A stretch of DNA of 64,000 nucleotides from Dysosmobacter welbionis (GTDB taxonomy: Bacteria; Bacillota; Clostridia; Oscillospirales; Oscillospiraceae), in contig NZ_CP034413.3 of assembly GCF_005121165.3 (NCBI RefSeq), positions 2,728,001 to 2,792,000 of the forward strand, written 5' to 3'. The position numbers and the translations under genes are program-made. Every line of letters starts with the position of its first letter. The first letter of the stretch is position 1. Positions 58,727 to 64,000 of this stretch are shown in pieces. The notes beneath the pieces are model-generated. The model was not told the DNA's origin, ran no database searches, and worked only from the letters and a program-made list of their open reading frames with translations.

Positions 58727-59590
58727 CTATTCCAGTCTCTGTACCGCGGCTCCCAGCACGCCGTCGCCGATGTAGACGCTCAACGTACCATCCAGCTCGC
58801 CGCTCCAGATGTGGTCGTAGTTTGGCAGGGCGGTGGTGAGCTTGCCCTGCAGAATCTCCATCTCCGCCGGAGCGCCGCCGTTGGCCACCGCCAGATTGTA
58901 CCGCGCCGCGCCGTTGTGGGACTGCGTCACCAGCTCGATGAGCTTGCGGATCACCAGGTTCCGGCCCCGGACCTTGGCAATGGACTGGAGCTGCCCGTCG
59001 GCGGCGAAGGTGATGAGGGGCTTGATCTGGAGCATGGTGCCCGCCATGGCCGTCACCTTGCCGATGCGGCCGCCTTTCTGTAGATATTCCAGCGTGTCCA
59101 CGGAGAAAAAGGGGAAGGTGTTCTGGATCAACCAAGGCACCCGGCGCTCTGTCAGCGTCTGCCAGTCCATCCCCTGCCGCAGCTCCTCTGCCAGCTGGAG
59201 GATCATCATACCGGTGCCCAGAGACCCGCTGACGGAGTCATACACCCGAATGGTCAGGTCCCTCCGCTCCTCCGCCAGCAGCCGCACCATGTTGTAGGTG
59301 CCGGATAGGCCGCCGGAGAGCATCAGGGCGATGACCCCGTCATACCCCGCCGCGGCGATGGCGTCAAAGGCGTCCGAAATGTCCTGAGCGGCGGGCAGGG
59401 AGGTCTGAGGCAGCTCTCCGGACCGCAGCCGGGCATAGATGTCGGCGGCGTGGATGTCTACGCCGTCCCGGTACTCTCCGTCTTTGCACAGGATCCGCAG
59501 GGGCACGACAAAGACCTGGTTTTCCGCCGCCAGTTGAGGGGAGAGGTCCGCGCAGGAATCCGTGAGCAGGGCGATTTTTTGGGGTGTCAT
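58727..59590 (-). CDS. DegV family fatty-acid-binding protein
   Basis: A 287-residue DegV/FakB-type protein that binds an acyl chain and presents it to a fatty acid kinase. Features are the opening KIALLTDSCADLSPQLAAEN, LPQTSLPAAQDISDAFDA, the GG loop IALMLSGGLSGTYNMVRLLA and EYLQKGGRIGKVTAM, all characteristic. ATG 59590 follows TTTGGAGATG; in-frame starts further upstream lack a site. It has its own promoter and a palindromic leader and is divergent from the TetR-like gene. Confidence 0.92.
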   Translation of the reverse strand: MTPQKIALLTDSCADLSPQLAAENQVFVVPLRILCKDGEYRDGVDIHAADIYARLRSGELPQTSLPAAQDISDAFDAIAAAGYDGVIALMLSGGLSGTYNMVRLLAEERRDLTIRVYDSVSGSLGTGMMILQLAEELRQGMDWQTLTERRVPWLIQNTFPFFSVDTLEYLQKGGRIGKVTAMAGTMLQIKPLITFAADGQLQSIAKVRGRNLVIRKLIELVTQSHNGAARYNLAVANGGAPAEMEILQGKLTTALPNYDHIWSGELDGTLSVYIGDGVLGAAVQRLE

Positions 59591-59650
59591 GGTCACATCT
59601 CCAAACCTTTCTCTCATGCAGGGCCGGCAGACCTGTCCGCCGGATCGGAT

Positions 59651-59682
59651 GATATGGTGTGCCCATTCCGTCACACCATATC
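59651..59682 (-). promoter_or_regulatory. 11-bp inverted repeat in the degV leader
   Basis: GATATGGTGTG (59651-59661) and CACACCATATC (59672-59682) are exact inverted repeats with a 10-base gap, immediately downstream of the candidate degV -10 box. A repressor site or RNA hairpin is plausible. Confidence 0.55.
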
Positions 59683-59692
59683 AATATAACCT

Positions 59693-59721
59693 AGTATATG
59701 GAATGCTACCGTAAAAATCAA
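59693..59721 (-). promoter_or_regulatory. Candidate degV promoter
   Basis: On the minus strand TTGATT (59721-59716) and TATACT (59698-59693) are spaced by 17 bp. Confidence 0.6.
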
Positions 59722-59790
59722 GAGGAAAATCCCCGTAGGGGAACAGGAAGCCCGTTCCTGTCTACTGGTGAAATTTTGTAGCGAGAGGAC

Positions 59791-59820
59791 TTGCCAAAGG
59801 CGGCGGATTTCCGGTATGAT
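59791..59820 (+). promoter_or_regulatory. Candidate promoter of the TetR-like gene
   Basis: TTGCCA (59791-59796) and TATGAT (59815-59820) with an 18-bp spacer, 31 bases before the start codon. Confidence 0.55.
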
Positions 59821-59851
59821 AAAACACAGGATCTGAAAGGGAGGAAAGACC

Positions 59852-60394
59852 GTGCCGCTGGATGTGAAGGCCGCTGTGGCGGATGCACTGCTGGAGCTCA
59901 TTCGCCGGAAGGATGCAGACAAGATCACCGTGAAGGACCTGGTGGAGGTCTGTGGGATCTCCCGTCAGACGTTTTACTACCACTTCAAGGACATTGTGGA
60001 TGTGGTGGAGTGGGCGGCTCAGCAGGGAGTCCAGCGACTGGTGCGCGAGAGCCTGAACGCCGCCACCCCCCAGGAGGCCCTGGGCGTCTTCGTGGATTTT
60101 GCCGTAGAATCCCAGCCCCTGGTTCAGCGGCTGCTGAACTCCCAGCGGCGGGAGGCCATAGAGCGGATCATGGTGGACGCCACCCGTACATACCTGGCGG
60201 ACAGCCTGCGGGAGCGGCGGGGAACGCCCGCCCTCCGGGCCGGGGACTGGAAGATTGCCCTGGATTTCTATGCCTATGGGATGACCGGACTGCTGCTGGA
60301 GAACTGCCGCCAGCGGGATCTGGACCGGCAGGAGCTGGCGGATCAGCTGTTCCGCCTGCTGTCCGGCGAGATGGTCCGCCCTCCGGAAACCTGA
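59852..60394 (+). CDS. TetR-family regulator (DhaS-like)
   Basis: A 180-residue regulator. The N-terminal helix-turn-helix reads ADKITVKDLVEVCGISRQTF followed by YYHFKD, the classic TetR recognition helix ending. The C-terminal ligand domain ends in WKIALDFYAYGMTGLLLENC, similar to TetR_C_8/DhaS-like members. It starts at GTG 59852 behind GGGAGGAAA. It is divergent from degV with about 260 bases between them, and a perfect 11-bp inverted repeat there could be its operator. Target and ligand are unknown. Confidence 0.85.
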   Translation: MPLDVKAAVADALLELIRRKDADKITVKDLVEVCGISRQTFYYHFKDIVDVVEWAAQQGVQRLVRESLNAATPQEALGVFVDFAVESQPLVQRLLNSQRREAIERIMVDATRTYLADSLRERRGTPALRAGDWKIALDFYAYGMTGLLLENCRQRDLDRQELADQLFRLLSGEMVRPPET

Positions 60395-60400
60395 CAGATG

Positions 60401-60433
60401 TGCCCGCGTGTCAAAGAGCTTGACACGCGGGCA
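60401..60433 (+). terminator. Terminator after the TetR-like gene
   Basis: TGCCCGCGTGTCA (60401-60413) and TGACACGCGGGCA (60421-60433) followed by TTTTTG. Confidence 0.9.
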
Positions 60434-60542
60434 TTTTTGTCAGGACAGACAGCCTCCTCTGCCAGTGGCGCGCACGGAGCGGACGTGGTATAACCACAGC
60501 ATGAGAGCGGAGACAGCGCAGTGACCGGAAAGGAGTGCGCGC

Positions 60543-60992
60543 ATGGAATTGAGAGATGGAATGTTTGCCGTGAAGCTCTGCGAGCTGGAGCATCAGTACG
60601 GCCTGCTGAGAAGCCGCCTGGAGCTGTGCCAGGGGGCGGACCACGAGAAGATCCGGCACCTGCTGGCGGACGTGCTGGATGACTATCGGGAAAACGCCCT
60701 GCTGCTGGAGCAGAGCGCGGAGGGCTGCCGCTCCCCGGCAGTGGCGGAGCTGGCGGGCGTCCAGCGGGACTACTCCAAACGGATGGAGGAGCTGCTGCGG
60801 GACAGGCTGCCCCGCCTGATGCACGGGGAAGAGGACCCGCAGGAGGAGCGGGCGGAGGCAGCGGCCCTTTTCGCGGAGTACGCCATCGACTTCGCGGCCC
60901 AGGGCGTGCGCAGCGCCCTGCTGGCGGCCCTGGCCGCCATGGACCAACAGATGAACTGTGAGGAACAACAAGGAAAGGAACATCCCGTATGA
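60543..60992 (+). CDS. Unknown helical protein coupled to ftsH
   Basis: A 149-residue, strongly charged protein predicted to be nearly all helix (LRDGMFAVKLCELEHQYGLL, then HLLADVLDDYRENALLLEQS). There is no signal peptide or membrane segment, and no recognised domain. Its stop overlaps the ftsH start as ATGA, so the two are translationally coupled; a regulatory or adaptor role for the protease is possible but unproved. ATG 60543 has AAAGGAG upstream. Confidence 0.7.
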   Translation: MELRDGMFAVKLCELEHQYGLLRSRLELCQGADHEKIRHLLADVLDDYRENALLLEQSAEGCRSPAVAELAGVQRDYSKRMEELLRDRLPRLMHGEEDPQEERAEAAALFAEYAIDFAAQGVRSALLAALAAMDQQMNCEEQQGKEHPV

Positions 60993-62803
60993 AAGAAGTC
61001 AGACCCCCGAAACGGCCCTTGATTTTTTACTACTGCGTGGCCATGCTGATTCTGCTGCTGTTCAACTTCCTGGCCATGCCCTGGATGGCCCGCCAGCAGA
61101 TCCAGGAGGTGGATTACGGCACCTTCATGGACATGGCGGAAAACCAGGATCTGGGCCAAGTGGAGATCCAGGAGCAGGAGAACCAGATCGTCTTTACCAA
61201 CAAGGATGAGACCGCCGTCTACTCCACCGGCATGATCCCGGATCCGGACCTGAAACAGATGCTGAAGGACTCCGGCGCGGAGTTCTCCGGCCAAGTCATC
61301 CAGCAGACGGATCCCATCCTCAGCTTTCTGCTGACCTGGATCCTGCCCATCGTCATCTTTGTTGCCCTGGGGCAGTATCTCTCCCGGCGCATGATGAAGA
61401 ACATGGGCGGCCCCAACGCCATGGCCTTCGGCAAGTCCAACGCCAAGGTGTATGTCAAGTCCTCTGAGGGCATCAAATTCTCCGACGTGGCCGGAGAGGA
61501 CGAGGCCAAGGACAATCTCAAGGAGATCGTGGAGTACCTCCACGACCCAAAGAAGTATCAGGAGATCGGCGCCACCATGCCCAAGGGCATCCTGCTGGTA
61601 GGCCCTCCCGGCACCGGCAAGACCATGCTGGCCAAGGCCGTGGCAGGCGAGGCCAACGTGCCCTTCTTCTCCATCTCCGGCTCCGACTTCGTGGAAATGT
61701 TCGTGGGCATGGGCGCCAGCAAGGTGCGGGACCTGTTCAAGCAGGCCAAGGAGAAGGCCCCCTGCATCGTGTTCATCGACGAGATCGACGCCATCGGCCA
61801 GAAGCGGAATTCCGGCGCCTATGGCGGAAACGACGAGCGGGAGCAGACCCTGAACCAGCTGCTGACCGAGATGGACGGCTTTGAGGGCAATACCGGCGTC
61901 ATCATCCTGGCGGCCACCAACCGGCCGGAGTCCCTGGACCCCGCCCTGACCCGGCCCGGCCGGTTTGACCGGCGGGTGCCGGTGGAGCTGCCGGACCTAC
62001 AGGGCCGGGAGGATATTCTGAAGGTCCACGCCAAGAAGATCAAGGTGGCGGAGGACGTGGATTGGGGCAAGGTGGCCCGAATGGCATCCGGCGCCAGCGG
62101 CGCAGAGCTGGCCAACATCGTCAACGAGGCGGCGCTGCGGGCTGTCCGGGACGGCCGCCGCTTTGCTGCCCAGGCAGATCTGGAAGAGAGCATCGAGGTG
62201 GTCATCGCAGGCTACCAGAAGAAGAACGCCATCCTGACAGACCAGGAGAAGAAGGTGGTGGCCTACCACGAGATCGGCCACGCTTTGGTCGCGGCCAAGC
62301 AGACCAATTCCGCCCCTGTACAGAAGATCACCATCGTGCCCCGGACCTCCGGCGCCCTGGGCTACACCATGCAGGTGGAGGAGGGCAACCACTACCTGAT
62401 GAGCCAGGAGGAGCTGGAGAACAAGATCGCCACGCTTACCGGCGGCCGGGCGGCGGAAGAGCTGGTCTTCCACTCCGCCTCCACCGGCGCCTCCAATGAC
62501 ATCGAGCAGGCCACCAAGCTGGCCCGGGCCATGATTACCCGGTACGGCATGAGCCCTGACTTTGACATGGTGGCCCTGGAGACAGTGCAAAATCAGTACT
62601 TGGGGGGCGACGCCTCCCTGGCCTGCTCCGCCGAGACTGCGGCGGAGATCGACCGGCAGGTGGTGGAGCTGGTGAAGCGCCAGCACGAAAAGGCCAACCG
62701 AATCCTCTCGGAGAACCGGGAGAAGCTGGACGAGCTGGCCCGGTATCTGTACGAAAAGGAGACGATTACCGGTGACGAGTTCATGGAGATCCTGAATCAG
62801 TGA
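60989..62803 (+). CDS. ftsH: FtsH-type ATP-dependent zinc metalloprotease
   Basis: A 604-residue membrane AAA+ protease. Two N-terminal helices flank a short periplasmic-type domain (to about residue 130). The ATPase part has Walker [10 protein letters not shown] (about 204-212), Walker B IVFIDEID, and the second-region-of-homology Arg in [20 protein letters not shown]. The M41 zinc site reads HEIGH (about residue 427) where HEAGH is usual; the third ligand Asp lies downstream. It degrades membrane and regulatory proteins. It is at the short end of the family's length and may be a second, specialised FtsH. Confidence 0.95.
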   Translation: MKEVRPPKRPLIFYYCVAMLILLLFNFLAMPWMARQQIQEVDYGTFMDMAENQDLGQVEIQEQENQIVFTNKDETAVYSTGMIPDPDLKQMLKDSGAEFSGQVIQQTDPILSFLLTWILPIVIFVALGQYLSRRMMKNMGGPNAMAFGKSNAKVYVKSSEGIKFSDVAGEDEAKDNLKEIVEYLHDPKKYQEIGATMPKGILLVGPPGTGKTMLAKAVAGEANVPFFSISGSDFVEMFVGMGASKVRDLFKQAKEKAPCIVFIDEIDAIGQKRNSGAYGGNDEREQTLNQLLTEMDGFEGNTGVIILAATNRPESLDPALTRPGRFDRRVPVELPDLQGREDILKVHAKKIKVAEDVDWGKVARMASGASGAELANIVNEAALRAVRDGRRFAAQADLEESIEVVIAGYQKKNAILTDQEKKVVAYHEIGHALVAAKQTNSAPVQKITIVPRTSGALGYTMQVEEGNHYLMSQEELENKIATLTGGRAAEELVFHSASTGASNDIEQATKLARAMITRYGMSPDFDMVALETVQNQYLGGDASLACSAETAAEIDRQVVELVKRQHEKANRILSENREKLDELARYLYEKETITGDEFMEILNQ

Positions 62804-62823
62804 GCATCCGATCCGTAAATCAG

Positions 62824-62857
62824 AAAAGAGGAGGCGCCCTTCGGCGCCTCCTCTTTT
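62824..62857. terminator. Bidirectional terminator after ftsH
   Basis: AAAAGAGGAGGCGCC-CTTC-GGCGCCTCCTCTTTT, a 15-bp perfect stem with A4 and T4 ends between convergent genes. Confidence 0.95.
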
Positions 62858-62866
62858 GCTGCCGTC

Positions 62867-63685
62867 TCACAGCCCCAGGCCGTAGATGCGGTTGGCGTTG
62901 TCAAAGAACACCGGCTCCCAGTGTGTCTCCGGCACCAGCCGGCGGATAAAGCCGATATATTCTCCCAGGTTGACAATGGGCCAGTCGGTCCCGAACATCA
63001 CCTTGTCCCAGCACTGGATGGCCGTCAGCCAGGTGCGCAGCAGGAACACGTAGCCCGCCTGCTCCCGGAAATAGGCGTCCAGGTCCACCCGCCCCTCCAG
63101 AAGGCCGGACAGGTCGGCGGCCACATTGGGATTTTTCTCCACCACTGCCGCCGCGGCCTCCAGAAAGGGGTTGCCGAAGTGGCACATGACGAACTGGGTA
63201 TCCGGATGGTCTGCCGCCACCTCATCCAGGGCCAGGGGGTGGCAGTATTTCAGATGGGCCCGGGAGAAGGCGGTCAGCCCCATGTGAACGGCCACCGGCT
63301 TACCGTAACGGGCTGCCAGGCGGTAGATGGGCTGGTACATGGGGTCCGACAGAGCGATCTTGTTGTACCCGGGGTACAGCTTCACGCCGCAGCAGTTGTC
63401 CCGCCGCAGGTGCGCCTCCACCCGGTCCGCCAGGTCCGGGATCACCCGGCTCCCGTCCTCCAGCAGGCTGCTGTCCAGGCCCACGCAGTAGTGGAACAGG
63501 TCTGTGGGGTAGTCGTGCCGCCGGAGCTCCAGACTGTGATTTCCCATCACCACGCCGTGGGCAATGTGCAGTTCTCCATAGACCTCCCGCAGATGGTCTA
63601 CGTTGTTGTGATGGCCCACCTGCCGGGCCATCTCCTCGGCAGAATCTTCCGAAAACAGGTGCAGGTGGGCGTCGATGATCTTCAT
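62867..63685 (-). CDS. TIM-barrel amidohydrolase family protein
   Basis: A 272-residue metal-dependent hydrolase of the amidohydrolase-2 type. It begins MKIIDAHLHLFSED with the HxH metal site. GVKLYPGYNKIALSDPMYQP resembles the Lys-containing strand, VAVHMGLT and FVMCHFGNPFLEAA add His residues, and VMFGTDWPI supplies the Asp. Relatives include decarboxylases and lactonases of aromatic or sugar acids; the substrate is unknown. The minus-strand start at 63685 has GGAAGGAGAA. It is convergent with ftsH. Confidence 0.88.
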   Translation of the reverse strand: MKIIDAHLHLFSEDSAEEMARQVGHHNNVDHLREVYGELHIAHGVVMGNHSLELRRHDYPTDLFHYCVGLDSSLLEDGSRVIPDLADRVEAHLRRDNCCGVKLYPGYNKIALSDPMYQPIYRLAARYGKPVAVHMGLTAFSRAHLKYCHPLALDEVAADHPDTQFVMCHFGNPFLEAAAAVVEKNPNVAADLSGLLEGRVDLDAYFREQAGYVFLLRTWLTAIQCWDKVMFGTDWPIVNLGEYIGFIRRLVPETHWEPVFFDNANRIYGLGL

Positions 63686-63801
63686 ACCCGCAGTTCTCCT
63701 TCCAGTTCGCCCCGGTATCCAGCGGAGCGGCGATTTTTCAACACCGCTATTATAACAGAGTTTGCCGCCTTCGCAACCCCCGTATGAAAACGGTTCCCGA
63801 A

Positions 63802-63834
63802 AAAAGCACAGAGGTCAGTGACCTCTGTGCTTTT
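63802..63834 (-). terminator. Terminator overlapping the yjdF stop codon
   Basis: AAAAGCACAGAGGTCA and TGACCTCTGTGCTTTT flank a single base; the minus-strand stop codon (63815-63817) lies in the loop-side end of the stem. Confidence 0.85.
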
Positions 63835-64000
63835 CCTTTCGACGCGCCTGCCGCAGCTGGAACTTCCGCGCTTCCTCCGCCTCCCGCTGTTGGCGGGTGC
63901 GGGCGAGACGGGCCTGCTTCCCCTGCTCCTGTTGGAGCTTCAGGGCCTGCTGGGCCTTGGTGCCGATCCCTGCGGCCTGGGTCATCCGCCGGGCCTCCCG
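63815..64000 (-). CDS. yjdF: YjdF-family protein, 3' end only
   Basis: Sixty-one C-terminal residues on the minus strand, open to the window edge. The sequence GIGTKAQQALKLQQEQGKQA followed by RLARTRQQREAEEARKFQ and the end RRKEKHRGH is the very basic, Lys/Arg/Gln-rich tail of the YjdF (DUF2992) family, thought to bind RNA. Members are often controlled by the yjdF riboswitch; that leader would be outside the window. The stop codon falls within a terminator hairpin. Confidence 0.82.
   Translation of the reverse strand, partial: REARRMTQAAGIGTKAQQALKLQQEQGKQARLARTRQQREAEEARKFQLRQARRKEKHRGH

Overview
The window looks like a chromosomal segment of a GC-rich (roughly 55-60 %) anaerobic gut Firmicute of the Oscillospiraceae type (Flavonifractor, Lawsonibacter, Oscillibacter or Dysosmobacter-like). 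This is inferred from strong AGGAGG ribosome binding sites, SLH-anchored S-layer proteins with heavily biased codon use, a Feo iron locus with a DUF3793 gene, an inositol gene cluster and VanZ, CmpB-type and DegV genes. I saw no rRNA, tRNA or CRISPR array.

Layout. 1-1.9 kb: the right end of a mobile element carrying two overlapping tyrosine recombinase genes, the first cut by the window edge. 1.9-12 kb: an accessory block with a MerR regulator and its operator, two MATE exporters, a membrane-GNAT fusion, a TVP38-like protein, an Eis-like acetyltransferase, a FUSC-like membrane protein and a small multidrug export protein, interrupted by gene debris. 12.4-19.3 kb: two paralogous SLH-domain S-layer genes facing each other, with near-identical 5' ends forming a 6.8-kb inverted-repeat-bounded segment that holds a frameshifted phage-tail-like gene. 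19.8-42.9 kb: a long surface-polysaccharide locus, all on the plus strand except its last gene. It holds an O-antigen ligase, an initiating sugar transferase split by a one-base slip in a G run, two GT4 glycosyltransferases, two DegT-type aminotransferases, two LpxD-like acyltransferases, a UDP-sugar dehydrogenase, a Gfo/Idh oxidoreductase, Wzy-like, chain-length-like and MurJ/Wzx-like membrane proteins, an AsnB-type amidotransferase, a CapD/WbpM dehydratase, and VanZ and CmpB-like proteins. 43.9-49.6 kb: inositol catabolism (iolE, iolB, iolD, iolG) with a small zinc-ribbon gene and multi-hairpin intergenic repeats. 49.9-52.9 kb: a VanY-type carboxypeptidase, nifS-iscU and a small membrane protein. 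53-58.6 kb: a phosphodiesterase, then an iron locus (DUF3793, flavodoxin, feoA, feoA, feoB, Cys-rich FeoB partner, DtxR-type repressor) with DtxR-like palindromes at three promoter regions. 58.7-64 kb: degV, a TetR regulator, an unknown gene coupled to ftsH, an amidohydrolase and the 3' end of yjdF.

How the genes work together. The polysaccharide locus encodes what looks like two amino-sugar routes: a 4,6-dehydratase/aminotransferase/acyltransferase/phosphosugar-transferase set (bacillosamine-like) and a 6-dehydrogenase/3-oxidase/aminotransferase/acyltransferase set (diacetamido-hexuronate-like). It also holds polymerisation, flipping and ligation functions. The iron locus reads as a self-contained ferrous uptake regulon with its own repressor. 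The most striking structures are the inverted S-layer gene pair, the G-tract-split initiating transferase, and a three-copy intergenic multi-hairpin repeat.
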